DNA from: Tolypeutes matacus
Taxonomy: Eukaryota > Chordata > Mammalia > Cingulata > Chlamyphoridae
Length of the DNA stretch: 64,000 nucleotides
Assembly: GCA_026826555.1 (NCBI GenBank)
Contig: JAKSZT010020895.1
Span: 2,074,341 to 2,138,340 of the forward strand
Reading direction: 5' to 3'
Part shown: positions 45,745 to 57,262 of the stretch, piece after piece
Numbering within the stretch: the first letter of the stretch is position 1
How the letters are laid out: every line of letters starts with the position of its first letter
Position numbers and translations under genes: made by a program
The notes under the pieces: model-generated
What the model saw: the letters and a program-made list of their open reading frames with translations, nothing else
Told to the model about the DNA's origin: nothing
The model's database searches: none

Positions 45745-48700
45745 TTTTCACATTCTTGACAAAATCCTTTGAAGCACAAAAGTTTTTAATTTTGAGAAGG
45801 TACCATTTATCTATTTTTTCTTTCATTTCTTGCACTTTGGTTGTAAAGTTTATGGAATCATTTCCTACTACAACATCTGATATATGCTTCCTTACATTAT
45901 TTTACAGGAGCTTTATGGTGTTGACTCTTATACCTTTGATCCATCTTTAGTTAATTTTTGTATAGGGCATGACATGGTGATCCTCTCTCACTCTTTTAGA
46001 TATGGATATCCAGTTCTCTAAGCACCATTTGTTGAAGAGGCCATTTTCTCCCAGTTGAGTAGGCTTCGTTGCCTTGTTGAACTTACATGTCAGGATCTAT
46101 ACCAGAACTATCAATTCTATTCCATTTGTCAGTATGTCTGCCTTGTGCCAATATCATGGAATATTGACCATTATAATTTTGTAGTGTGTTTTAAAGTCAG
46201 GTAGTTGACTTCTCCTATTTCATTTTTCATTTTCAATATATCTTTGGCTATTAGGGGCCCCTTGCCCTTCAAAATAAATGTTATAACTAACTTTTCCAAT
46301 TCAGTAAAAAATGTGTTTTTTACAGATTAAGGATTGCCTTAAATCTGTAAATCAATTTGGTTAGCAAAGACATCTTAATGAATTTTAGTCTTCCAATCCA
46401 TGAATAGGGAATATTTTTCCATTTATTTAGTTCTTTGATTTTAACAATGTTGTGTAGTTTTCTCCTTACAAGTCCTTTATATCTTTGCTTAAGTATAATC
46501 TTAGGTACTAAATTCTTTTATTTGCTATTATAAATGGAATTTTTTCCCAATATCCTCCTCAGATTGTTCATTATTGATGTATAGAAGTGCTACTGATTTG
46601 CACATGTTGATCTTATATCCTGCCACTTTACTGTACTTGTTTAACAGCTCTAGAAGCTTTGTTGTAGATTTCCCAGGGCATTTGAGGTATAGAATCATGC
46701 CAACAGCATGTAGTGAGATTTTTAATTCTTCCTTTCCAATTTAGATGATTTTTACATCTTTTTCTTTCCTAAATGCTTGAGCAGTTACTTGTAACACATT
46801 GTTATATAAAAGTGGTGACAGTGGACATTCTTGTCTTGTTCCAGATTTTAGAGGGAAAGACTTTAGCATTTCACCATTGAATATGATGTAAGCTGTAGAT
46901 TTTTCATATAGAACTTTTATCATGTTGAGGAAGTTTCCTTCTCTTCCTATCTTTTGAAGTGTTTTTATTAAGAAAGATTTCAGTATTTTGTCAAATGCTC
47001 TTTCTGCATTGGTAGAAATGATCATGTTATTTTTTTTTCTTTCAATCTGTCAATGTGGTATATTACATTGATTGATTTTCTTATTTTGAATCTTCCTTAC
47101 ACACCAGGGATTAAACCCTCTTGGTCATTGTGTATCATTAATTTGATGTGCTGCTGAATATGATTAGCAGGGATTTTGTTGAGGGACCTAGCATCCAGGT
47201 TCATTAGAGTGTTTTTTTTTTTTGTTTGTTTGTTTGTTTTTTTTCTTTTGTAGTTCTCCTATCTTGTGGCATCTTTATGTGACTTTGGTGTTAGGGTAAT
47301 ATTGGGATCATAGAATGAGGTAGGCAATTAACCTACAAAAATTTTTGGATGATTTTAAGCAGGATTGGTGTTAGTTCTTTCCAGAAGGATTGGTAGATTT
47401 CACCTGTGAATTCATCTGGTCCTGTGCTCTTCTTAGTTGGGAGGTGTTTAATGACTAATTCAATCTCCTTACTTTTGATTAGTCTGTTGAGTTCATAAAT
47501 TTCTCTTTTCATCAATGTAGTCTGCTTTTGTGTTTCTAGAAATTTGTCCAATTCATCTAACTTTTCCATCTTGTAGGCATATAATTTTTCAAAGTACCAT
47601 CTTATTATTCTCTTTATTTCTTTGAAATCAGTGGTGATATCTCCTTCCTTATTCCTTACTTTATGTATTTGTATCTTCTTTCTTTTTTTCTTTGTTAGTC
47701 TAGTTAAAGGCTTTTCAATTTTCTTAATCTTTTCAGAGAACCAGTTTTTCAGTTTGTTATTTTTTTTCTAGTGCCTTCTTAATTTCAATTTCATTTAGCT
47801 CTGCCCTAATTTTGTTATTTCCTTCTTCCTTCTTTCTTTGGGATTTGTTTTGTTCTTTTTCTAATTCCTCCAGTTAGACATTTAGGTCTTTGATTTTAGC
47901 ACTTTCTTCTTTTTTAATATAGGGATTTTGGCTATAAATTTCCCTCTCAACGCTGCTTTTGCTGCATCCCATTTTTTAATGTTTTGTCCTCATTTTCATT
48001 AGTTTCAAAGTTGTTATTTCTTTCTTTTGCTATTTCCTCCTTAGCCCACTGGTTGTCAAAGACTGTTCTTTCACTTCCATATCTTTGTGCCTAATCTGGA
48101 TCTCTGCCCATTAATGATTTCCAACTTATTTCCATTGTGGTGAGAGTAATTACTTTGTATAATTTCAACCTTTCTGAATTCATTTTGAGTTGTTCTGTGT
48201 TCTAGCATGTGGCCTGTCCTGGATAATGATACATGTGTGCTCAAGAAGAAAGTTTATTTTGTAGTAATTCAATATAATATTCTGTATATATCGATTGGGT
48301 CTAAAACATCTAATGTATTATTCAAAGTCTCTGTTTCTTTATTGAATCTCTGTCAAAATGTTCTGGATAATGGTGATAATGGTGTATTAAAGTCCTGCTC
48401 TATAATTTTAGAGTCATCTCTTTCTCCACTTACTTTTCTAATCTTTGCCTCATGTATTTTGAAATGCCCTAGTTAGTAACATAAATGTTTACAATTGTTT
48501 TTTTCTTCTGATAGATGACCCTTTTTATTAATATATGGTGTCTTCCTTTGTCTCTTACAGTAATTTTGAATTTAAAATCTATTTTGTCTGAAATTATTAT
48601 AGATATTCCTGCTCTTTTTGTTTTTGTTTGCATGTAAAACCATTTTTCAAACCATTCATTTACAACTTCCTTGTGTCACTGGGCCTAAAGTGATTTTCTT

Positions 48701-48750
48701 GTAGATAACATATAAATGCTTTTTATTTCCTTATCCATTCTGCCTGTATG
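45745..48750 (-). pseudogene. L1 ORF2 remnant
   Basis: The frame 46741-47025 contains [20 protein letters not shown] and RQECPLSPLLYNNVLQVTAQ, the conserved RT fingers and palm of L1 ORF2p. The frame 47333-47569 contains IKHLPTKKSTGPDEFTGEIY, the conserved stretch just upstream of the RT domain. The RT active site falls near 46690-46710 and is damaged (GCATGCTGTTGGC on the minus strand). The endonuclease half is at about 47700-48700, without long frames. Confidence 0.85.
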
Positions 48751-48849
48751 TGTGTCTTGATTGGAGAGTTTAATTGATTAACATTCAATTTAATTACTAT
48801 CAAGGTATTATTTACATTATTCATATTTTCTTTAGGTTTATATATGTCA

Positions 48850-49900
48850 TGTTGTTTTAATTTCTCTTTTTATATATATATATTTTATTCTTACCAATAA
48901 TCTTCCTTCCTATACTCTACTCCAATCCTCTCTCTCATTTTTTTCCCTTTCAACCTGTATAACTCTCCTTACTATTTCATGAAGAGCAAATTTCTTACTG
49001 ACAAACTCTCTTAATTTCAAATAATCTTTGAATATTTTGAACTCTTCCTCATTTTTGCATGCCAGCTTTGCTGGATTCAGAATTTTTGGCTAATAGATTT
49101 TTTTTTTCATTTGGTGTTTTAACTATGTCGTGTCACTCCCTTCTTGCTTTCATGGTTTCAGATGAGAAATCAGCATTTATTCTTATCAAGTTTCCCTTCT
49201 ATATGATGGATCTTTTTTCTCTTGAATTTTTCAGTATTCTTTCTTTGTCTTGAGCATTTGACAATTTGATAAATATATGTCTTGGGGTAGGCCTGTTACA
49301 GTTTGTTGTGCACTGTGCTTCCTGGACATATACATCCATGTTCCTCAAAAGATTTGGGAAAATTTCAGCCATTATTTCCTCCAACAGTCCTTCTGCTCAC
49401 TTTCCCTTCTCTTCTCTTTCTGCAATTCCTATCATGTGTATGTTTGCTCATTTCATGCTGTCATTCATTCTCTGAATCTCTGCTGGATATTTTCCAACTT
49501 TTTTCTATCTGTTCTAATATATTTCTGATTTCAGATGTACTGTCTTTGACCTCACTAATTCTTTCCTCTGCCTGTTCAAATCTGCTGTTATATGCTTCCA
49601 GCATATTTTTTTATTTCTTGAATGGTACCATTCACCACTATCAGATCCATTATCTTTTTTATATATGTTTACAATTTCTTCAGTATATTCCTCCAGTGTC
49701 TTCTTAATATCTTTTATATATTATTTCACTTCATTAAGTTGATTCATGATATTTGTTTTGACATCCTTGATTAGTTGTACCATATTTTTCATCTCCTGCT
49801 TATTCCTTTTTTCATTAGACTGGTCTTCTTCCTGTTTCTTCATATGGCTTGTAATTTTTTGTTGCTATCTAGGCATCTGTTTATCTTGATGAGCTTACTC
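48850..49900 (-). pseudogene. L1 ORF1 remnant with RRM
   Basis: The frame 49199-49384 reads MEEIMAEIFPNLLRNMDVYV followed by VQEAQCTTNCNRPTPRHIFI and KLSNAQDKERILKNSREKR. This is the ORF1p RNA-recognition motif and the start of its C-terminal domain, with the conserved RPTPRHI and KERIL elements. The N-terminal coiled-coil region lies to the right (about 49500-49880) but is broken. The ends are approximate. Confidence 0.85.
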
Positions 49901-51404
49901 AGTTCATTAGCTTCTTTTTCTACTCTAGTATTTTACTTGTTTTGTATATGGGGTAAGGTTCCTTGTAAACCCTTGGTTCCTCTCATTCCATGTTCTTTCA
50001 GTTGTTTATGTTCCCTTTGAATAAAAAAAAATTAGAACCAGAGAAAAGAAAAATAGAAGAAGAGAAAAAAATAGTAGTAATAATAATAAAACTGCATAGA
50101 AGTGAAACCCATACAAGACTTAGGAAATTAAATAAGTTAAAAGAGTAAAGAAATCATAAAAATACAAAGGAATACGTTTTTAAAAAGTTGGATTAGAAAA
50201 AAATGGAAAAAGCAACAAAATAGAAAAAATTAGAATGAATTAAAAGGTTGGAAATACAAGAAGAGAGAAAAAGAAAGAGAAAAAGAAAAAATGAAGACCA
50301 ACCAAAAACGGTAGAATGAAAGAAAAGCAAGAGATGACAGATGATGGAAAAATAAAGAATCAGAAAGAAATAAAATAGATAGAAAAAAATACTTAAAAGG
50401 AAAAAATGAAACAAAGAAAGAGAAAATAAAAGAAAAATAGTAACAACAAAAAACAATCCAGGAAAAACAAGATTCCCTCTCAGGCCCTTAGAGACCGTCT
50501 CAGGCTGCCAGTGCTCAACAATCAACCTGCAGTCTGCCCTCTACAAGTGATGTGCCCAGTGTAAGCAAATAAAGAATAAAAAAAAAATCACAAAAATAAA
50601 AAATAAAAAACAATACCTAAAGCAACAAAAATATCAGTCTATGTGTTCCCTGTCATAAGCTGCTGTCTGGGTGGCTGATAACATGGTGGATAACTCTCTG
50701 GTTCCTTTCTATTAGGAGGTACCAGGATTCAAACCAGAAGCCTTGTATATACAAGGCAGGAATTCCTACACTGAGCTACACCCAATTCACAGATTAAGTA
50801 GGCTTCTGAAAGCTTATCTAGCTCTTCCAACCCTCATTCCCTTAGGCAAGTTAGACTTCTAACAGTTTGTCAAAACAAGGCTGGTTAAAAAACTGTCTCT
50901 GCCCCCTCACTGACCAAGTTCCTCTTTCTCCCAGGGTATCTGAGTGTGACAGCCTGCCTGATCAGATTTCCCCTCCCCTCTCCCTGGGCCTGCTCAGTGT
51001 TGACTGGGGTCTTTTTTGAGATTCAAAGGGCGCTCAGTTGGTCAAACTCATTGAAAAGAAGCCACTCCTCAAGCTCCATCAGACCCCTCTTCCTCCCTAG
51101 GAACATTCCCTCCCATTCAATTGGCTGCAGTGAGCCAGGGATTTTACTGAATTTATTTGCCTTGGGGATGGGGTATATGTGCTGTTACCAGCCACAGGGG
51201 TGAGCAAACTCACAGTTTTCCTTTGACTTCCTTGTCTCTCTGTCCATCTTCTTCCTGGATGATGCACAGCACTTTCCTGTCCTGCAGATCCCCAGGGCAG
51301 CTCCTTTGGGTAGCTTTTCGCCTTTCCTTCATTGTTTTTGTGTGTGTGTGAGAGAGAGAGTTAAGCTTTGCCTACTTACTTTGATGCCATCTTCCCAGAA
51401 ATCC
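49900..51404 (-). promoter_or_regulatory. L1 5' UTR with A-rich (plus-strand) half
   Basis: Upstream of ORF1, the region 50020-50620 is almost entirely A and G on the plus strand, that is pyrimidine-rich in L1 sense. The region 50870-51340 is GC-rich and resembles the 5' UTR at 5380-6060. It ends at the shared 5' terminus near 51404. No intact promoter element can be claimed. Confidence 0.6.
50712..50790 (-). mobile_element. tRNA-derived SINE fragment
   Basis: On the minus strand it reads GGGTGTAGCTCAGTGTAGGA, then TGGTTTGAATCCTGGTACCT. These correspond to box A and box B of a tRNA-Ala-like SINE head. It has no clear tail or target duplication. Confidence 0.6.
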
Positions 51405-51799
51405 TCATTCTTTCTTTATTTTGATAATCTCCTCTCACATTGTCTCAGGAAGACATAAAAAAATAAAGCAAAACTGAGTCCCTGGAAAATACTTGTGAAA
51501 CTTTTTCTTCTAAAATTAAGTTATGTATAGATAAATTTTGTGGAAAATAAGAATTCAATTAAACTGCTATATGTTGTGCATGTGTAATATATTTTCAAGG
51601 CACTGTTCTCAGAAGTAAGGAGTGAGTGAAATTATTAAGAAGATGCCCTTTTATTTTTTTAAGGGCTGACAAGGCAGTATACCAGAAATGGGTTGGATTT
51701 TACAATTGGCATTTATTAACTAAAAAAACTCACTGTTCTGAGGTCATGAAAGTGTCTGAATAAAGGCCTAATCAAGAAATTCTTTCTCCATGAACTGTA
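51405..51799. other. No recognised gene or repeat
   Basis: AT-rich intergenic sequence with a short AG run ending near 51360 just to its left. Confidence 0.5.
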
Positions 51800-52445
51800 T
51801 ATTTGGGTGAGCAGGCACACGTCAGGGCATAATGGTAGCATCTGCTGGTCTCTGCCTTCTCTTCAAGTCTCTGTTGCTTTTAGCTACTGTCCTCCTTTCA
51901 GCTTCTGTGTTCTGTTGATTTCAGATTCTGTCTCCTGGGGCCTTCCCTCAGCCTTTGGAAATTTCTCTTTGTTTCTATGGCCTTTTTTTTTTGTTTGTTT
52001 GTTTGTTTCTCTGTGGCCCCATATTCCTCTGTTTAAGAACGCTAGTAAGAATACTAAGATCCACCCCTGGACCTTATTGTAGTAACCTAATCAAATGGCC
52101 CTTAACTCAGGGGTTCTTAACCAGAGGTCCATGGTCCCCTTAGGGTTCTGTGAAAAGATTTCTGGGGGTCCATGAACTTGAATTAATTTTGAATAATCCT
52201 AAAATTTAATTTAAAAACATGCCAATTTTGAGTGTCCTAAACTACCTGCTGCTACTTTCTGATAAGGGGTCCATGGCTTTCTCCTGACTGGCAAAGGGGT
52301 CCATGGAATAAACAAGCTTAAGAACCCTTGCCTTAACTGAATCTAATTTAATCAAAGGTTCACAATAGGTACACATCCAAGGAAGGGACCAATTTAAGAA
52401 CATACTTTTCTATTTTCTGGTGTCCATAAAAGACTTAAACTACCA
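51800..52445 (-). mobile_element. MaLR/ERVL-type LTR, minus strand, with nested hAT element
   Basis: CTGTGTTCTGTTGATTTCAG, AACCTAATCAAATGGCCCTT, TTTAAGAACATACTTTTCTA and the general order of blocks match the LTRs at 18075 and 63545. The sequence is split at 52108-52330 by a DNA transposon. A (GTTT)n run lies near 51991. Confidence 0.55.
52108..52330. mobile_element. Non-autonomous hAT-like DNA transposon (223 bp)
   Basis: The perfect 8-base target duplication CCTTAACT lies at 52100-52107 and 52331-52338. The ends are inverted repeats: CAGGGGTTCTTAA at the left, and the reverse complement CAAGGGTTCTTAA at the right. An 8-base duplication and CAGGGG-type ends are typical of hAT elements, Charlie-like in mammals. 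It has no coding capacity and would have needed a transposase from elsewhere. Confidence 0.85.
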
Positions 52446-53710
52446 CAAGTATTATACAAAAAATTAAGTATAACCATTCATGACTATAAAATAGAATCAT
52501 GTGAATGTGAATACAAAAAGAGTCAATCATATGCTTTATCATGTCAAAGAAAAGTGAGGCAGTATCATGTTTGAGACACTCAGAAAAGAGAGGAAGAAAT
52601 CATTTTATATGTATCTTGATTCAAGGAGGAAACAGGACTCTGCTAGCCTTTGTGGTATGTAAAATAGAGTAACACTTCAATCCCTTACATCAATGTGCTT
52701 TTTCTGCTAAGTGAAATTCAAACAACAAAATTCACAGTTGTCAAACTGCTATTATTTGAACTCACTTAAATGAAGAGTTCCTTCTTTGTGGAATAGTATT
52801 CTTTTGTTGCAGAAACAAACAACAAATGGGGATTCAGCATATAAAAGCAGAGAGATATTCTTGAGCTCTGAATTTGAATCATCATTTTTCTATAATTATG
52901 GTTATTATTATTTTGCACTGCAAAAGGCAATTAACACCTGCAGTGACTACTTAACAAATTCTAATTTTCAGACCTGAGGATACACAGGCATATAGTTTCC
53001 ACAAAGCTGGATGTTGTATGCATTGTATTGATGAACATGGGCAGCAGAGAGTACAGACTTCAGTAACAGCTATAGCCTTTAAATTTGATGGGTATGTTGA
53101 GAAGATGTGACATAAAGTAGATAAAGTTCCTAATGATTATCTAATATGCTGGATAATCAGAGATTAACATGTAATTAGAATTATTTACAACTATAGCTTG
53201 ATTTGAGGAAGTGACTTAAAAGCCCTGTAAACAAAACTAACCCATATACCATTCCACCCAGACACTTCAGTGATCCCAATAGAGAACCTGATATATGGCC
53301 AGTGAATTTTTCCTAGACTCATTTAAATTATGATTCAGTGATGACCTTTTCCAGAAATATTTAATTCATGCAAAATGGGAGAACTTATATAAGCTAGTAT
53401 AAAATTTGAAGGATTGTGAAAATGCAGGGAGATGTGGTGAGAATAAAGAGTGAGCTTTTTCCTTTTGTTTTTAGTAAATAGACAAATGATTGAATGACCA
53501 AGGCAAAGTAAAGAAAAAGTGAAGTCAGAGCACAATCTTACTCACAACATCAAAGCTCCTGCTAAGGTAATAGTTATCTTCAGGGAGAAAATCACCGATA
53601 TCCTTCTCTCTCCTCACAAACACATGGCCCCAATTGATGAAGAAAGAAAAGAACTATGTTTCATTAACTCAGTTACTATGAGAAGCAGAAATGCTGCTGC
53701 TTCTCCCGAT
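52446..53710. other. No recognised gene or repeat
   Basis: AT-rich intergenic sequence. Short frames at 52786-52977, 53335-53535 and 53519-53740 match nothing I know. Confidence 0.5.
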
Positions 53711-53712
53711 AG

Positions 53713-53830
53713 AAAATGCAGCACAGTGGTTAAAATTTGAACTTCAAAGTCAGAAAGCCTGGATACTGCAATGGAGATGGTATATAAATTCTCTGAGTTC
53801 CTAGTAACAAGAACAACTACTACAATCACA
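53713..53830 (+). mobile_element. MIR SINE fragment, plus strand
   Basis: CAGCACAGTGGTTAAAATTT followed by CAAAGTCAGAAAGCCTGGAT matches the head and core of MIR, an old tRNA-derived mammalian SINE. It is diverged. Confidence 0.65.
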
Positions 53831-53859
53831 CTTTTTGCGATGTCAAAAAATTAAAGTAG

Positions 53860-53960
53860 GTCTTTTATGTGGCTTATGCCTAAAGTCACACAGGTAGAAC
53901 ACCATAAAGATTTATTTTGGACCCCAGAACTTGAACTCACCGGACATAATGCACTAGGGA
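53860..53960 (-). mobile_element. Possible MIR fragment, minus strand
   Basis: TAAAGTCACACAGGTAGAAC, then CAGAACTTGAACTCACC and ATAATGCACTA, follow the order of MIR read in reverse. Confidence 0.5.
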
Positions 53961-54589
53961 CATCATGTCCCTGCAGGTGAGAAGCTATTCTGACCACTGG
54001 GGCTATAATACATGTACTAGAATGACAGAAGATGATTAGAAAGAACAGCTGCTGGTCCACATATCCATGTATCCTTATGGTTTACCTAATTCAGATGATG
54101 GCTTATTTTATATTAAAAATGACAGAACATAAATAAGTCTCTTGTGCACTTGTAGATAAAAGACTAGTCTTGGAAATATTGAATAAAATCAAATTTTCTG
54201 AGCAACTTGGTTTATGTAAAAAGGAAAGAAAATACTAGTTAAAATTAAGAACATATTGAAATATTTAAGATACATTATCAACATAATTATAGGCCCCACA
54301 AGTTCTTTTAGAGAACATTAGATTAGCATAAAACAGTCTACATATTCCTTCTCAATAGAATCTTAGAGACAGATTAAATATGAAATGAAGATTGATGGAT
54401 AGGAGAAGTGTGATAAACGTAGACACTTAAACAGAATAGTGCCATTCACAACCTAATTAGACTTCACTATTTTCTTTGTGACCCATCCAAGACTTTTAAA
54501 CTTCCTGCATCTTAGTAATATCTGAGTGCCTTGGGGTTTAAGTAATGTGTCTGTGCAGTATGTGTGTTTATAAACTTAAGATATTCCTT
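53961..54589. other. No recognised gene or repeat
   Basis: AT-rich intergenic sequence without a notable frame. Confidence 0.5.
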
Positions 54590-55760
54590 TGTTTTCATTT
54601 TTTTATTTTTACAGGATACTTGAATTACATAAATGCTACAGAGAATATATAGGGGATTCCTATATGCCCACTCCCACACCTGCCACATTTTCCCACATTA
54701 GCAACATCTTTCATCAGTGTGGTACATTCATTGCAATTGATAAACACATTTTGGAGCATTGTCACTAAGCATGGATTTAAGTTTACATTGTAGTTTACAC
54801 TCTCTCTCACTCAACTCTGTAGGTTAAGGCTGGATATATAATGTCCTGTATCTGTCATTTTAATGTCATTCAGATGATTCCCAAGTCCCCAAAATGCCCC
54901 CTTTAACACCTGTTTTTCCCTCTCCCTAAACTCAGATCATCCATGGGTCATTGCTTCCACAACAATATATTTCTTCCATTGTTAGAATCACAAGTAGTCT
55001 ATAGTAGAATACTGGTAAGTTTATTTTAGTCCATAGTTCATTTCCCAATCCTGAGAACTCTGGGATGGTGATGCCCACTCCACCATTAAATTGAGAGGGG
55101 CTTTGATCCCATACATCTGATAGATGGGACTCTCTTGCTTGCAGTTGTAGGCACTCTCAGTTCCTTGGCATGTTGTTTGTTCATCATCTCCTCTCTGTTA
55201 GTAGCTCTGGGTAAGTCCATTGAACTGGAGCGTAGGTGGTGCAACTTTGTTGAGATTCAGGGCCCAGGTGGCACATGGACAGTCCAAAGACTTAAGTCTC
55301 TTAGAAGCACACCCACCAACTCTAGTACTAATTATAGGTTCAAATAGAAGGACAGAAAGGTCATGCATATGTAAACCACTGTTGAGTCTAACTCAGTCAT
55401 ACAGGAGAGCATAAATACCAGATAAAGGCCCACTGGCAAAGGGCCAAATTCTTGAGCTGTCTGCCCTGACTAAAGTGTTTGGATGTCTCCAAAGACCCTA
55501 GGAGCTTTGCTATTTGGATTCATATCTACTTTGGCTGTCAATGAGATCCTGTTGAGATGTGCATAAGCTTTACCTCTTGGATAGCCTCAAGACTCAGGTT
55601 GAATTCTCCTAGCCATCTGGGGGGCGGATGTGGCTCAATTGGCTGGGCATCCATCTGCCATATGGAGGGACCTGGGTTCGATCCCCGGGACCTTCTGGTA
55701 AAATAAAAAAATATATATATATATAAAAATGAATTCTCCTAGCCATAGAAATTCATTTGT
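54590..55760 (-). mobile_element. L1 3' UTR copy, minus strand, with nested SINE
   Basis: It starts with a T-rich tail and ACTTGAATTACATAAATGCT, then follows the L1 3' UTR for about 1.1 kb, collinear with 14820-16460. A SINE is inserted at 55617-55729. At about 55762 it switches directly to L1 RT sequence. The strand opposite to the L1 is open at 55135-55347. Confidence 0.75.
55617..55729 (+). mobile_element. tRNA-derived SINE (DAS-type) with perfect target duplication
   Basis: It begins CTGGGGGGCGGATGTGGCTC, with box A TGGCTCAATTGGCTGGGCA and box B GGGTTCGATCCCC, and ends in an A-rich (AT)n tail. TGAATTCTCCTAGCCAT (17 bases) occurs at 55600-55616 and 55730-55746. An intact box B and a perfect duplication make it the youngest-looking insertion here. 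Confidence 0.9.
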
Positions 55761-55761
55761 C

Positions 55762-57262
55762 TTTATCCTTTCCAATTTGGATGACTTTTCTATCTTTCTC
55801 TTGAATAAGGGCTCCAGCAAGTACTTCTAACACAATGTTAAATAAGAGTGGTGATAGTGGGCATCCTTGTCTATTTCCCAATCTTAGAGTAAAAGCTTTT
55901 AAGATTTCACCATTGTATATGACATTTGCTGTGGGTTTTTCATATATACCCTTTATCATTTTGAGGAAGTTTCCTTCTATCCCTATGTTTTGTAGTGTAT
56001 TTTGAGGAAACAGTGTTGTATTTTGTCAAATGATTTTTCTGCATCTGTAGACATGCATATGTGATCTTTTCCTTTCACTCTGTTTATGTGGTGTATAGCA
56101 TTGACTGACTTCCTTATATTGAGACATTCTTGCAAAGGAGGGATGAAGCCCACTTGGTCATGGTGTATAATTCATTTGATGTGTTTTTGAATATGGTTAC
56201 CAAGTATTTTGTTGAGGACTTAACATCTAGGTTCATTGGGGAGATTGGTCTAAACTTACCCTTTCTTGTTGTGTCTTTGGCTTTGGTATTAGGACGAATT
56301 TTACATCGTAGAATGAGTTGGAAAATGTTCTTTCCACTTCTATTTTTTGGAAGAGTTTAGGCAGGATTGGTGTTATTTCTTAACAGAATGCTTGGTAGAA
56401 ATCATGTAATAAGCATTCTGGTCCTGTGCTCTTCTATGGGAGGTTTTTGATGACTAATTCAATCTGTTGGTTGTGATTGGTCTTTTGAGTTTATTAATTT
56501 CTTCTTTCTTCTATGTAGGCTGCTCATGTGTCCAAGGAATTTGTCCATTTCCTCTAAATTATCAATCTTGTTTGCATACAATTTTTCAAAGTATCCTCTT
56601 ATGAAACCTGTTTATTTCTGTGGGGTCAATGGTGATAACCCCTTTCTTGTTTTTTATTTTATGTGTTTGCATCTTCTCTCATTTCTTCTTTGTTAGTCTA
56701 CTAAAGATTTTCAATTTCATTGGTCTTCTCAAAGAATGAGTTTTGGATTTTATTTTTTTAAGTGCTTTCTTATATTCAATTTCATTTAGTTCTGCTCTAA
56801 TCTTTGTTCTTCCCTTCATACTGCTTGCTTTGGGATTAGTTTGTTGTTCTTTTTCTAATTCCTCCAGGTGTGCAGTTAGGTCATTTATTTTAGCTCTTTC
56901 TTCTTTTAACTTATAGGGATTTATGGCTATCAATTTCCCTCTCAGTGCAGCTTTTGCTGTATCAAAGATTTTGATATGTTGTGTTGTCATTATCATTTAT
57001 TTCAAGGTAGTTACTGGTTTCTTCTGAGATTTTCTCCTTAACCCACTGTTTGTCTGAGTGTGTTGTTTAACTTCCACATCTATGTGCATAATCTGGTTAT
57101 AATAATTAAGATTATTTCCAATTTCATTCCATTGTATACAGAGAAATTACTTTGTATAATCTCAATCTTTCTGAATTCATTGAGAGTTGTTCTGTGGCTA
57201 GCATGTGGTCTATCTTGGAGTATGATCTATGTGCACTCAAGAAGTATGTACATCCCTCTATA
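55762..57262 (-). pseudogene. L1 ORF2 remnant (RT and upstream)
   Basis: The frame 55753-55959 contains [20 protein letters not shown] and [20 protein letters not shown], the RT palm. The frame 56679-56996 contains FDTAKAALRGKLIAINPYKL and EERAKINDLTAHLEELEKEQ, the linker between endonuclease and RT. ORF2 sequence downstream of the RT is absent: the 3' UTR joins directly to the RT at about 55762, so the element has a large internal deletion or is two insertions. Confidence 0.8.

Larger units (their letters stand above)
42371..45745 (-). mobile_element. L1 ORF2-containing element, interrupted at 45377-45660
   Basis: It starts at the left with a T tract (reversed A tail) and short 3' sequence. 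Then ORF2 runs from its C-terminus (42515-42862) through the RT active site (about 43557-43566) and toward the endonuclease region (about 45100-45745). It stops before ORF1, where another L1 begins. It lacks the long 3' UTR of the neighbouring copy or has a different short one. Confidence 0.8.
42515..45745 (-). pseudogene. L1 ORF2 remnant
   Basis: The C-terminal frame at 42515-42862 includes LPHDPAIPILGIYLEE and PRCPSTDEWINKLWSIHMMV, signature sequence near the end of ORF2p. The frame 43501-43686 ends its RT part with [12 protein letters not shown], so FADD has become FVDD. Positions 45100-45360 correspond to the endonuclease end of ORF2. Several frameshifts and stops, plus the 284-base insertion at 45377, make it non-functional. 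Confidence 0.8.
45745..51404 (-). mobile_element. Nearly full-length L1, minus strand
   Basis: A single collinear element runs from about 51404 (5' end TTTCTGGGAAGATGGCATCA on the minus strand), through 5' UTR and ORF1, to ORF2 truncated near its C-terminal region at 45745. It shares the 5' terminal motif with the element ending at 6074. A SINE lies in its 5' UTR at 50712-50790. Stops and frameshifts are frequent. Confidence 0.85.

Noticed and set aside
50193..50525. 110-codon frame rich in Phe, Leu and Ser, which looks like a membrane protein
   Set aside because: It is the complement of a polypurine tract in an L1 5' UTR, and the composition alone explains it.
55617..55690. Possible tRNA gene with good box A and box B
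   Set aside because: The target duplication and A-rich tail show that it is a SINE, and the sequence does not fold as a complete tRNA cloverleaf with an acceptor stem.
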